A DNA stretch of 64,000 nt, taken from contig NZ_CP047898.1 of NCBI RefSeq assembly GCF_009911795.1, forward strand, positions 4,588,001 to 4,652,000, written 5' to 3'. Both the position numbers and the translations under genes were made by a program. Each line of letters opens with the position of its first letter. Position 1 is the first letter of the stretch. The DNA comes from Pseudarthrobacter psychrotolerans. Lineage in GTDB: Bacteria; Actinomycetota; Actinomycetes; Actinomycetales; Micrococcaceae. Positions 41,176 to 49,640 of the stretch are shown one piece after another. The notes beneath the pieces were generated by a model that was not told the DNA's origin, searched no databases, and saw nothing but the letters and a program-made list of their open reading frames with translations.

Positions 41176-44100
41176 GCCGGGCCCGCTCGTCCCGGTACTC
41201 CTGGATGGTCATGTTCCGCAGCTGCGAATCGTCGCCGTTGGTGTTGGCTACGAACCCCACATGGGACACAAAAGGCTCGATCACGTGGATCTTCTGCAGG
41301 GGAGTGACGATCAGCAGCTGCAGCTTCATCCGCTGGAACAGCTCCAGCCCGTACCGGGCCGATTCGTCGGAGCCGCGGCCGAACGCCTCATCGATCACCA
41401 CAAACCGGAAGCTCCGCCCGCTGCCGGCGTTCTTGCCCGCACTTTTGCCGGACGCCAGCCCGAACTGGAACGCCAGGGCGGCCGCGAGAATCGTGTAGGC
41501 GAGCTTCTCCTTCTGGCCACCGGACTTGCCGCCCGAGTCCGTGAAGTGTTCAAACTCCTCGCCGGTTTCGGTCCATTTCTCCGAGGCGGAAAACGTGAAC
41601 CAGTTCCGGACGTCCGTGACCTTGGCGGTCCAGCGCTCGTCGAGGGTGGTGTAGCCGTCCCGGCCCCGGAACCGTTCAATCAGCCGCGCCACCTGCAGGT
41701 ACTTCTGCTCGGAGTACTGGTCGTCGTCGCCGATGGTCCCCTCGGAACAGGCCCGCAGGTCCATCCCGAACTGCCGCACGTCCAGGTCGGTGCTGTTCTG
41801 GTGCTCCAGCTGGATGTGGCGGCCGGAGTTGTATTCGATCCCGGCCAAGGAGAGGTTGATTTCGCCGATCCGGTTCACGATGTCCTGCCGCCGGCTGTCC
41901 AGGAACGCGTTGAACGCCACCACCTCATGGATGGTGTTCTGGTTCAAGGACTCCTTGAAATGGGCCTCGAAACGCGGGAGATCGTTGCTGACCAGCTGTT
42001 CCAGCAGTTTGCCGAAGTCCGCCGCGGACTCCAGAGCGGCGTCGATGTCCGTGGTCTCGTTGGGGTACTTGTTCCGGAACTCGGCCATGAGCCTGACCGT
42101 CTTCTCGGCGGCCCTGGCGATCTGCTTGGACAACGCGTCGATGGTGTCGGTCAGCCCGGACCGGACGGCACTTTCCACGGTGCCGGTGTTCTTGTAGGTG
42201 AGCGGTTTGCCGGCGAGTTCGGTGGCGGCGAGCCGGGCGACGGCGGCCAGCACTCCGCCGTCGTCCGTCAACGGGGTTTCCCGCAGGACCTCGCGGCAGT
42301 CCGCGATCGCCTCCACGATGTCCTTGGCGGCGCCCTCGTTGGAGCCGATCCGGCGCTGGACGTCATCGGCCCGCACCTGCAGGCGTTCCAGCTTTCCGGC
42401 GAGCTCGGCTTCCTTTGCCGTCAGCTGCCGCAGCACATCGCTGGTGGACTCCAGCTGGGCCTTCTCCGCCTTGAGCTCCTCGATGCGCCGTGCGGTGAGC
42501 TGCCAGCTGAGCTCGGCGAAGTCGGACACCGCCCCGATGATGCCCAGCTGCTGGTTCTGCCGGCCGATGGCGCCCAGGGATTCGTTGACCCGGGACAGCT
42601 GGCCGGCCACCACGCTGAGCTGGCCCTGGACCTCGTCCTGTTCGGCGCGGAAGCGGCTGATCTTGTCCAGGTTGTCCCAGCCCAGGACGTAGTTCCGGCG
42701 GTCCGCAAGGTCCTGCCGGTCATCCTTCTCGTGCCGGCCGCGGCCGCCTTTGAGTTGGCCGTTGGCGGTGAGGGCCTTGGAGCGGCGGCGGAAGTCCTCC
42801 AGCGTGTCACAGCAGAAGTAGTCGAAGCGGCTGCTGAGCTCGTCCAGCAGGAAATTGCGGAACGGCGTGCCCTGATTGATGGCGATCTTCGCCGCCAGCG
42901 TGCCCGCCTCGGCCGGCTTCGGGGCGTACGATTCGCCGATCTTCAGGTACACCAGCCGGCCGCGCAGGTTGTTGCCGTCCACCCAGCCGCTCACCGCCGC
43001 GTAGTGCTCCGACGGCACCAGCAGCGACAACGCAAAGCCGCGCAGGGTGCGTTCGGCGGCCCCTTCCCAGGCCGCTTCGCCGTCGCGGACCCGCAGCAGC
43101 TCGCCGGCGTACGGCAGGTCGGATTCCTGGATGCCGGTCCCGTCGCACAGCCGACGGCGGAGCTCCACCTGGGGGCGCGGCAGCAGGTTGGGGCGCGCCT
43201 GCAGGCTGGTCAGCTCCGCGGCGATGTCGGTGGCGCGGCCGGTGAGCACGGTGCGCGTCATGGTCAGTTCGGTACGGCTGTCCTGCACCTCGTTGGCGCT
43301 GGCGGCGAGTTCCTGTTCGACGTCGGCGAGCCGGACCCGGTTGGCGTCGAACTGGACGCGGTCCGCCGGGGCCTGAAGTCCCAGGTCCGCCGCAGCTTCG
43401 GCGTACTTTTCGAAGCGGACCCGCTGCGACCGGGACTCCTCGCCCAGCCGCGCAGCCTCGGCCTCGATGGCGGCCAGCCGGCCGCCGCCGTTGCTGCGGA
43501 TGTCCTCCTTGACGGCGGCCAGGTCCAGGCGGAGCTGGGTGATTTCCGTGGCCAGCTTGCCGCTGTCCTCCTGCAGGCGCAAGCCGGTGTTCTGCAGTTC
43601 GCTCTGGTGCTCGATGCTCAGCTGCAGCTTCTGGTCCGTGAACCACGGGTGCAGCTGGTCCCGCTGTTGGCGGGCGAATTCATCGTCCCGGCTCAGGGCC
43701 GCGTGCTGGGCCGCGCCCTCGGTGATGGGGGTGAGCAGGGCGATCTGGTCCTTGGCGCGGAGGACGGCGTCGTGGGCTTTCTTCAGGTCGTCGAAGTGGT
43801 GGATGAGATTGCCGATCCGGGCCTCGACGTCGTCTTCCTCAAGCATGTTGGTGCGCACAAAGTTGGTGATGTTCTCCACCTGCTTCATGGACACCGTGCG
43901 GTGGAACAGCTCCATGGCCTGGTTGCCGCTGATGCCGAACTGCCGCTTGAACGCCGCCGCGTAGGGCTCGAAGGTTTCATGGGTGGACGCGCCCGCGGCC
44001 CGGAGTTGCTTCTTCAGTTTCGCGGGGTCCTGGCCGAAGTTGGCGAAATCCCCGGCGATAGACTGCTCGCCTTCGGTCAGCGAGTAGAAGCGGTTGGGCT

Positions 44101-44590
44101 GGCCGGCTTCCTGAGTGGCCCAGAGGGTGATGGCCAGGGTGATGGATTTGCCCAGGACGGCGTTGTGGAAGACGCCCAGGACCACCGTGAGCTTCCCGGT
44201 GCCGCGCAGCGCCACGGGCTTGGAGTATTCGCCGCCGGCGCTGCGGGTGCTCTTGTGGAAGCCTCGCACGTAGCTCATCAGCGTGCGTTCCTTCTTCTGC
44301 GCGCCCGCTGCCTTGTTGTACTCGATCCTGTTGGCCGGCAGCAGCAGGGTGGTGATGGCGTCCACGACTGTCGACTTCCCGGAGCCGATGTCGCCGGTGA
44401 GCAGGCTGTTGGAACCGTCCAGCCGGAAGGTGCGCACCTCCTGATGGAAAGTGCCCCAGTTGAGCAGCTCCAGGCGGTGCAGCCGGAAGCCCGGGGGAGT
44501 GCCGGCGTCGTCCGCTTTTTCATCCAGGCTGAACAGCATCTCCTGCGGGTCAGCGCCGCCCTTAATAGCCGCTGCCGTCTCGGTGCTCAT
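41165..44590 (-). CDS. jetC: Wadjet protein JetC (SMC/MukB-like ATPase)
   Basis: 1141 residues from the ATG at 44590, which overlaps the jetB stop (ATGA); the longer open frame upstream is rejected. ABC-type head: Walker A LLTGDIGSGKSTVVDAITTL (residues about 63-82), signature GGKSGGQKEKLAYTILAAAL, Walker B FRFVVIDEAFGRGSDE. About 900 residues of coiled coil and hinge lie between. The N-terminal LELLNWGTFHQEV segment is typical of the family. JetC is the DNA-extruding motor that recognises small circular DNA in Wadjet. All ATPase motifs are intact. Confidence 0.95.
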   Translation of the reverse strand: MSTETAAAIKGGADPQEMLFSLDEKADDAGTPPGFRLHRLELLNWGTFHQEVRTFRLDGSNSLLTGDIGSGKSTVVDAITTLLLPANRIEYNKAAGAQKKERTLMSYVRGFHKSTRSAGGEYSKPVALRGTGKLTVVLGVFHNAVLGKSITLAITLWATQEAGQPNRFYSLTEGEQSIAGDFANFGQDPAKLKKQLRAAGASTHETFEPYAAAFKRQFGISGNQAMELFHRTVSMKQVENITNFVRTNMLEEDDVEARIGNLIHHFDDLKKAHDAVLRAKDQIALLTPITEGAAQHAALSRDDEFARQQRDQLHPWFTDQKLQLSIEHQSELQNTGLRLQEDSGKLATEITQLRLDLAAVKEDIRSNGGGRLAAIEAEAARLGEESRSQRVRFEKYAEAAADLGLQAPADRVQFDANRVRLADVEQELAASANEVQDSRTELTMTRTVLTGRATDIAAELTSLQARPNLLPRPQVELRRRLCDGTGIQESDLPYAGELLRVRDGEAAWEGAAERTLRGFALSLLVPSEHYAAVSGWVDGNNLRGRLVYLKIGESYAPKPAEAGTLAAKIAINQGTPFRNFLLDELSSRFDYFCCDTLEDFRRRSKALTANGQLKGGRGRHEKDDRQDLADRRNYVLGWDNLDKISRFRAEQDEVQGQLSVVAGQLSRVNESLGAIGRQNQQLGIIGAVSDFAELSWQLTARRIEELKAEKAQLESTSDVLRQLTAKEAELAGKLERLQVRADDVQRRIGSNEGAAKDIVEAIADCREVLRETPLTDDGGVLAAVARLAATELAGKPLTYKNTGTVESAVRSGLTDTIDALSKQIARAAEKTVRLMAEFRNKYPNETTDIDAALESAADFGKLLEQLVSNDLPRFEAHFKESLNQNTIHEVVAFNAFLDSRRQDIVNRIGEINLSLAGIEYNSGRHIQLEHQNSTDLDVRQFGMDLRACSEGTIGDDDQYSEQKYLQVARLIERFRGRDGYTTLDERWTAKVTDVRNWFTFSASEKWTETGEEFEHFTDSGGKSGGQKEKLAYTILAAALAFQFGLASGKSAGKNAGSGRSFRFVVIDEAFGRGSDESARYGLELFQRMKLQLLIVTPLQKIHVIEPFVSHVGFVANTNGDDSQLRNMTIQEYRDERARRAR

Positions 44591-45228
44591 GCGCGGTCCC
44601 CTTCCTTGCTGCCGGTGCCGGTTCCGGCTCCAGTTGCGGTTCCGGCGAGCGAGGCGCGGTAGTCGGCCAGCCGCGCGTCGAATTCCTCCAGCCACTGGGC
44701 GTCCACGTAGGCCTTCAGGATCCGGGCCACCTCGTACGTGCCGGCCTGGCCGCGCAGTTTCCGCAGGAAGCCCAGCTCCACCACTTTCTTGATGTTGGTG
44801 CCGAGCTGGTCCAGGATCCGCGCCTCGTTGCTGGATTCGGGCAGGAAGACGGCCACCATGTCCGCGATGTCCTGCTCGGTCATGATCAGGCGCAGTTCGC
44901 TGCTGTTGGTGTCGAATTCGAGCATGCGGCCGCGGAGCAGCGCCAAGAGGAGGCTGACGTTGAAGGTCAGCGGGCGGCGGGGGATCAGCCGCGGCAGTGT
45001 ACTGTCCGGATCCTCGCGCGATTTCAGGAACGCGTAGCCCTCGGACTCGTCCAGGATCAGGTCAAGGCCCAGCACGGCCACGTAGTCGCGGACATGGGAG
45101 GACAGGCCCAGCAGCGACTGCCAGATCTTCTCGTCGGACTCGGCGTACACCACGCCTTTGAAGAGCTTGGTGACCACGCCGGGAAGTTCCTCGGGCGTGT
45201 GTGTTTCCGGTGCGTTTGTGGTGGTCAT
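44587..45228 (-). CDS. jetB: Wadjet protein JetB (MukE-like, DUF4194)
   Basis: 213 residues with the DUF4194 pattern: VVTKLFKGVVYAESDEKIWQ, YVAVLGLDLILDESEGYAFL, PRLIPRRPLTFNVSLLLALL, ELRLIMTEQDIADMVAVFLP and winged-helix C-terminus LGFLRKLRGQAGTYEVARIL. It acts as a kite/MukE-type subunit bridging JetA and the JetC head. Both ends overlap neighbours by 4 bp (ATGA), the tight coupling usual for Wadjet operons. Confidence 0.93.
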   Translation of the reverse strand: MTTTNAPETHTPEELPGVVTKLFKGVVYAESDEKIWQSLLGLSSHVRDYVAVLGLDLILDESEGYAFLKSREDPDSTLPRLIPRRPLTFNVSLLLALLRGRMLEFDTNSSELRLIMTEQDIADMVAVFLPESSNEARILDQLGTNIKKVVELGFLRKLRGQAGTYEVARILKAYVDAQWLEEFDARLADYRASLAGTATGAGTGTGSKEGDRA

Positions 45229-46667
45229 GCTCGCCTCACGAAGATGATCTGTTCGACGGTGGCTTCCCGGATACTGCCATCCGGGAGCTGCCAGGACAAC
45301 TGCTGTGACTCGTCCGGGTTGATGGAGGCCCAGTCCGATTCGGTGGCCAGCTGGTAATAAGCCACAATTTCTGCGAGCCCTTGGGACAGCGGATGGGCGT
45401 TTGCGACTTCGCCGAGGGTGGCCTGTTCGGCGCCTGCCAGGACGTCGTCGATATTGGACTTCAGCCGTTCGGTGTCCACGTGGAACTGGCTGAAGAGGGC
45501 GCCGGCGTCCACTTCTGTATCGTTGGCCGCCACCACGACGTCGTCCACCATGATCCGCCGGCTCGGCTCATACAGCGGCCGTTCAAAGGGGAGCGCGACG
45601 TCCACGGACTGGGCGGCGATCTCCATAAAGACGCCCGACGGCGGCGCCTCCCGGGTGCCCAGCGCACCGGATTCGATGCTCCGGACGAGCTGCATGATGC
45701 GTTTGTTCTCCAGGAACACTTTGTCGTCCAGGAGCCGGCGCATCTGCTGCGAGAGCTGGCGGACTGTGGCCTGGGTCTGCTCGACGGCGGGCAGCCAGTC
45801 CTGGTGCAAGTTGGTCACAGAGTGCAGGTTATCCAGGTTGGCGAGGGCATCGATCTGGGTAGCCCGCTGCAGCAGGTCCCGCAGTTCGGTGCGCAGCTGC
45901 GGGGACATCAGGTAGTCCCAGAAGCCCTGGAACGTGCGGCCCTGGAGGGAGCCGCTGATGTCCTGCTGGTTGGCGAAGATGGAGGCCAGCAGCTCGCCCT
46001 GGGTGCCGTCCCAGGTGGCGATCTGTTCGCGGACCTGGCGGTCCAGCTTCCTGAAGTTCTGCTCCACCTCGCGGAAATCGGAGAGGAGGTCTTTGGCCAG
46101 GGTGGTCAGTTGCTGGAAGTGGTCCAGGGCTTCCGGTGCGGTCATCACGCGGATGTTGCCGTCTTTGATCCGCTGCATCTCGGCGTCGATCCCGTCCCGC
46201 TGGCGCTGGAGCTCGGCGAGCCTGACCTCCGGGTCGGTTTCGGACTGCTGGACCAGGGCCTTAAGTACGGCGAAAATGCTCGTCAGCCGGGACTGCGTGG
46301 CCACGAAGTCCCGCCCGCTCAGGCTCTCCACCCAGCGGACCACGTCCTCGGAGGCCGCGGTGAGATCGTAGCGCGGCTCGTCCTGGCCGGGCACGTAGTA
46401 TTTCCGCAGCCACGCGCGCTCCGGGGCGGCCCACTCGTCCAGGTACTCCCCGGCCGGCCGGGGAAACTTGTCCGGCCCGAAGACTTCGCGGAGGCCGAAC
46501 AGGACATCATCGAGGTGGTCGATCAGTTCCTGCCGGCCGATGTCCCGTTCGTTGGGGCCGGTGAAGGCCTTCATAAAGAAACTGACGGCCAGCGGGGCGT
46601 TCTGAGCGCGGAGCAGGGACCAGCCCGCGTGGTTCTCACGCAGTGCGTTAATGGCGTAGAAATCCAT
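45225..46667 (-). CDS. jetA: Wadjet protein JetA (MukF-like kleisin, DUF3375)
   Basis: 480 residues from the ATG at 46667 (MDFYAINALRENHAGWSLLR; an in-frame start at 46721 adds an unlikely leader). DUF3375 features: HAGWSLLRAQNAPLAVSFFM, RQELIDHLDDVLFGLREVFG, a long helical/coiled-coil middle (AELQRQRDGIDAEMQRIKDG) and a C-terminal winged-helix region (HPLSQGLAEIVAYYQLATES) that contacts JetC. It is the first gene of jetABCD, and its stop overlaps jetB. Confidence 0.93.
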   Translation of the reverse strand: MDFYAINALRENHAGWSLLRAQNAPLAVSFFMKAFTGPNERDIGRQELIDHLDDVLFGLREVFGPDKFPRPAGEYLDEWAAPERAWLRKYYVPGQDEPRYDLTAASEDVVRWVESLSGRDFVATQSRLTSIFAVLKALVQQSETDPEVRLAELQRQRDGIDAEMQRIKDGNIRVMTAPEALDHFQQLTTLAKDLLSDFREVEQNFRKLDRQVREQIATWDGTQGELLASIFANQQDISGSLQGRTFQGFWDYLMSPQLRTELRDLLQRATQIDALANLDNLHSVTNLHQDWLPAVEQTQATVRQLSQQMRRLLDDKVFLENKRIMQLVRSIESGALGTREAPPSGVFMEIAAQSVDVALPFERPLYEPSRRIMVDDVVVAANDTEVDAGALFSQFHVDTERLKSNIDDVLAGAEQATLGEVANAHPLSQGLAEIVAYYQLATESDWASINPDESQQLSWQLPDGSIREATVEQIIFVRRA

Positions 46668-46782
46668 GGCGTCCTCAGGCAGGGGTGCGGTTGTTCCAAA
46701 ACTACACGGGGACAGCGACAATTTCCGTGGGGGTCGGCGGGCCTGGGTTCGACAGGTTCGGTTTCGCTCCCCACCCGCCCCC

Positions 46783-46842
46783 TAACCTCGCAAGCCAGGC
46801 CAGGGAACCCTGCGGTAGTGGCCCAGGCTCAACCGCCGGGGG
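46783..46842. repeat. 60-bp repeat, copy 1 (end of vapC)
   Basis: A run starting taacctcgcaa, with ggccagggaa, cctgcggt and the short-repeat core aggctcaacc, nearly identical to 49360-49420. It supplies the last residues and stop of vapC (SPGG, stop). Confidence 0.85.
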
Positions 46843-47221
46843 AGAGGACGTTCAGGCCTGCCTCAATGGCGGCGGCCAGTAGCTCGGCGTCGTACGCCAC
46901 CATGACGTCGGACTGCAGCCGGATGGCTACGGCCAGATGAATGGCGTCGGCGCTTCGGAGCCTGCCGGGCAGAGCTGCTGCGTACATCAGGTCCGAGCGC
47001 GCAACATCCACCAGGTTGATGGCTCCCAGGACCGTGTTGACGGGCTCGCCTGGAAATCCGCGGCGATGGGCCGCGCAATGAAGTTCCGTATAGAGGAGCA
47101 TCGAGGCCACCAACTGGTGGCCCTGGGCCGCGGCTGATGAGAGGTATTGGGCGGCTGCGGATGATTCCGGTTCTTCCACGACAAGCTTGAGGACAGCCGA
47201 CGTGTCCAGGTAGACGATCAA
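46829..47221 (-). CDS. vapC: VapC-type PIN-domain ribonuclease toxin
   Basis: 130 residues. PIN-domain acidic residues in order: Asp in MIVYLDTSAVLKLVVEE, Glu in LLYTELHCAAHRRG, Asp in LRSADAIHLAVAIRL and a late YDAELLAAA. The expected activity is cleavage of tRNA or rRNA when not bound by antitoxin. The start overlaps the vapB stop by 4 bp (ATGA). The C-terminal residues derive from the 60-bp repeat. Confidence 0.92.
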   Translation of the reverse strand: MIVYLDTSAVLKLVVEEPESSAAAQYLSSAAAQGHQLVASMLLYTELHCAAHRRGFPGEPVNTVLGAINLVDVARSDLMYAAALPGRLRSADAIHLAVAIRLQSDVMVAYDAELLAAAIEAGLNVLSPGG

Positions 47222-47484
47222 CGGTCCCCGCGGAGGTCGGCCAGAATCTCAACCGTTCCGGCGTCGGACGTGAAGCGCGGCATTGCCTGGAAGTCGACCG
47301 GACTCTGGCCGGCAGGACGCACCTGGCCTGCCAGCAGCAGCCGCTCAAAAGGTGATGCCGACGGCGGGATCAATATAGCGGCTATTTCGCCGTTGTTCGT
47401 GACGTCGATGGTTTCGCCGTTCTTCACGCGCTCCAGGATTTTGCTGCTCTGGTTGCGCAGTTCCCGATGTGGAATGGTTGTCAT
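47218..47484 (-). CDS. vapB: VapB/Phd-YefM type antitoxin
   Basis: 88 residues from the ATG at 47484, preceded by GGAGGTAATC; an upstream in-frame start at 47529 lacks a ribosome site. Phd/YefM-like DNA-binding N-terminus (TTIPHRELRNQSSKILERVK, NGETIDVTNNGEIAAILIPP) and a toxin-binding tail (DAGTVEILADLRGDR). A direct repeat CGTAGCAA/TCGTAGCAA (about 47494-47511) just upstream may be the operator. A decayed copy of this gene lies at 49425-49606. Confidence 0.9.
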   Translation of the reverse strand: MTTIPHRELRNQSSKILERVKNGETIDVTNNGEIAAILIPPSASPFERLLLAGQVRPAGQSPVDFQAMPRFTSDAGTVEILADLRGDR

Positions 47485-47520
47485 GATTACCTCCGTAGCA
47501 ATCGTAGCAACCTGGTCTGA

Positions 47521-47563
47521 TAAGCTCAACCACCGTGAGTTTCGACAGGCTCAACCACGGTGG
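47521..47563. repeat. Intergenic repeat, double copy at hydrolase 3' end
   Basis: A partial copy (aagctcaaccaccg) followed by a full copy (ttcgacaggctcaaccacgg). On the minus strand it encodes TVVEPVETHGG, the last residues of the alpha/beta hydrolase. Confidence 0.85.
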
Positions 47564-48320
47564 CGGCTTCCGCCCGCTGCCAGTGCCGCCGGAGCATTTC
47601 AGCCAGCCGCTCGGGCTCGATCCGGTGTGGCGGGTCGAAATGGTGGCGCTTGGGGAACACCTCCAGGTGGAAGTCCGGGAAGAAGACCCTGGACAGCCGG
47701 GTTGCTATCTCGCCGTAGTCATCGGGATTGCTCAGGCCGCCGAGGGCGAAGAAGACGGGCTGGCGAAAGGCGGCCAAACGCTCCCTGTCCAGGTCATAGT
47801 TCTTGAAGGTCCTCAGGAACGCCCTGATGCCCGCGGGCCGTTTGGCCATCCAGGGCGGCGGGGGATCCGGCGGCGGTGGAAGGACGACGCCGGGCTTAAC
47901 TCCCAGCCTCATGAAGGCGGCCATGAACTGCTCCGGCGGGAGTGTTTCCAGCTGCTCGTACTTCTTCCAGAGCTTCGTGTGGGCAGGGCTCCAGTCCCAG
48001 TTCCCGGCCCAGGCAGCCTCCAGCAGCGCCAGGCTCAGCAGCCTGTCAGGGTGCTTGGCAGCGAACGCCAGCGCCGCCGCGCCGCCACCTGAATAGCCCA
48101 CCAAATGGAACGTCTCCCACTCCCGGGTATCGGCATCGCGCAGCACTCCGTCGATCTCCGTGTCCAGGCTCCAGGCCGGCGGCGGCTCATCGTCCGCGTA
48201 GAGCTCGAGATCCTTGGCGATTGCCTGGACATCCCGCCCGAGGGCTGCGATGAGTCCGCCGTAAGCAGCCTGGGCGGGCAGTGCTGAACCCGGTAGGAGA
48301 ATGGCCCGAATTGGTCCCAT
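47526..48320 (-). CDS. Alpha/beta hydrolase (paralogue of 7134-7910)
   Basis: 264 residues. Nucleophile elbow HLVGYSGGGAAALAF and late RHHFDPPHRIEPERLAEMLR as in the paralogue 40 kb upstream; differences are scattered, consistent with an older duplication. There is no signal peptide. The terminal VVEPVETHGG is contributed by the repeat and is absent from the paralogue (which ends AESAQEAAG). Substrate unknown. Confidence 0.88.
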   Translation of the reverse strand: MGPIRAILLPGSALPAQAAYGGLIAALGRDVQAIAKDLELYADDEPPPAWSLDTEIDGVLRDADTREWETFHLVGYSGGGAAALAFAAKHPDRLLSLALLEAAWAGNWDWSPAHTKLWKKYEQLETLPPEQFMAAFMRLGVKPGVVLPPPPDPPPPWMAKRPAGIRAFLRTFKNYDLDRERLAAFRQPVFFALGGLSNPDDYGEIATRLSRVFFPDFHLEVFPKRHHFDPPHRIEPERLAEMLRRHWQRAEAATVVEPVETHGG

Positions 48321-48337
48321 GGAAGAACGCTACGCCG

Positions 48338-48362
48338 GGGTTTCGACAAGCTCAACCACCGG
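48338..48362. repeat. Intergenic repeat copy at IS110 truncation point
   Basis: ggtttcgacaagctcaacc with flanking ccgg; the IS110-type frame is lost exactly here. Confidence 0.85.
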
Positions 48363-49055
48363 TCCCGATGGCCAGTCCGGTGCAGGTAAAGTTCGGCCAT
48401 GTAGCGGTGGTGGCTGCTGAACCTGCCGGTGAGCGCGTCGGTGAGCTCGGGGATCTTTGCACGCATCCTGCGCTGGGCGAGGTCTGCAAGGACCGCCGCG
48501 TCCTCTTGCCCCTCGATCAGTGCCTTCAGCATCAGCCGGCCGGAGACCCCGGTGATGTCCGGGGCCACCGAGGAGAGCTTGATGCAGGCGTCCTCGAGGA
48601 GCGTCTCCAGCCGCTGGATCTCCCGGGTCCGTTCCCGGGTGATGACGGTCCTGGCCCGGGTCAGGTCACGCAGTTCACGGATCGGCGGCGGGGGCACAAA
48701 CGAGGCACGGACCCGTGGGCGCCCAGATCGGCGAGCCACGCGGCGTCGGAGACATCGGTTTTGCGGCCCGGGACGTTCCTGGCATCACGGGCGTTGACCA
48801 GAATGACATTCAGGCCCTCGTCCTCGAGCAGATAATAGAAGGGACGCCAGTAATCACTGGTCGCTTCCATCACCACCAAGCTCACCCGCTCCTTAAGCAG
48901 GTGCTCCTTCAGATCCAGGATCTGTCCGGTCATCGCACCCCTCTCGTGACCGTCGACGCGGTCGACCTGGACCCCCGGCCCTGGACCCGGATGCAGACCT
49001 TCGCGTCCTTCTTCGAAATATCAATACCCGCGCACCGCGGGTGGATCACTTCCAT
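48363..49055 (-). pseudogene. IS110-family transposase, truncated and frameshifted
   Basis: N-terminal DEDD part: MEVIHPRCAGIDISKKDAKV (start 49055), then after a frameshift near 48936 LVVMEATSDYWRPFYYLLED, EGLNVILVNARDARNVPGRK, TDVSDAAWLADLGAHG, then another shift near 48715 VRASFVPPPPIRELRDLTRA, RTVITRERTREIQRLETLLE. It ends around TGRFSSHHRYMAELYLHRTG, and the C-terminal transposase_20 domain is missing. The break coincides with a copy of the intergenic repeat at 48338-48362. Inactive relic. Confidence 0.85.
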
Positions 49056-49359
49056 AGTGGATCACCCTTTCCAGTCATTCCAGTTGGAATCAGGTGCATG
49101 CGTTCCGGGGAGGGCGGATAAAACAACAAATCTGACATTCGTGCTCAAAGGCGACAATCCAGGTCCCGCGGACAACAAAGCTGTGCCCTTCACCACCAAA
49201 CTAACCTGCAGGCTCACGGGCACCATAGGGAGACCGGGGTCGACCGAAACACACACATCAAGTGTGTCCCCCACCCCCAGTCAGCACCAGACACCCTGGA
49301 CAGAGGCGATGCGGCACTATTTTCCATCCCCACGGCGGAGCGAAGCGCCCCTGAATAAC
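49056..49359. other. Intergenic stretch between IS110 relic and 60-bp repeat
   Basis: No gene seen. The only structure noticed is ACACAC-N5-GTGTGT near 49251. It may include the left end of the lost IS110 element. Confidence 0.4.
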
Positions 49360-49420
49360 TAACCTCGCAAACTCGGCCAGGGAAGCCTGCGGTCGTGGCC
49401 CCAGGCTCAACCACCGGGGG
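49360..49420. repeat. 60-bp repeat, copy 2 (beside vapB relic)
   Basis: Matches 46783-46842 with few differences and lies directly downstream of the vapB relic, in the place where vapC should be. Confidence 0.85.
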
Positions 49421-49424
49421 GCTA

Positions 49425-49606
49425 CGGGCGCGGGTCTGCCGAATGCGGGCTGTTCTGGTTCCGGAGGCAGCGCGCGGAAACGTCCGGAAATCGACCGGTT
49501 CCTTGCCCGCCAGCAATAGCCGCTCAAAAGGTGAGCTGGTGGGCGGGATCAAGGTGGCGGCTATTTCGCCGTCGTTCGTGACGTCGATGGTCTCGCCGTT
49601 CCAACG
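49425..49606 (-). pseudogene. vapB antitoxin relic
   Basis: The frame reads NGETIDVTNDGEIAATLIPP, TSSPFERLLLAGKEPVDFRT, FPRAASG, clearly homologous to the middle of the VapB at 47218-47484 (NGETIDVTNNGEIAAILIPP, SASPFERLLLAG). The DNA-binding N-terminus and toxin-binding tail are gone, and no vapC follows. Confidence 0.8.
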
Positions 49607-49640
49607 CAAGCATCCGAGGAAGGCTCTCCCCCGCCTATCC

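Noticed and set aside
41261..44662. 1133-residue open frame opposite jetC
   Set aside because: Low-complexity Gly/Ala/Leu/Val composition; a shadow of the high-GC jetC gene with no family motifs.
45381..46940. 519-residue open frame opposite jetA
   Set aside because: Antisense shadow of jetA; no recognisable protein features.
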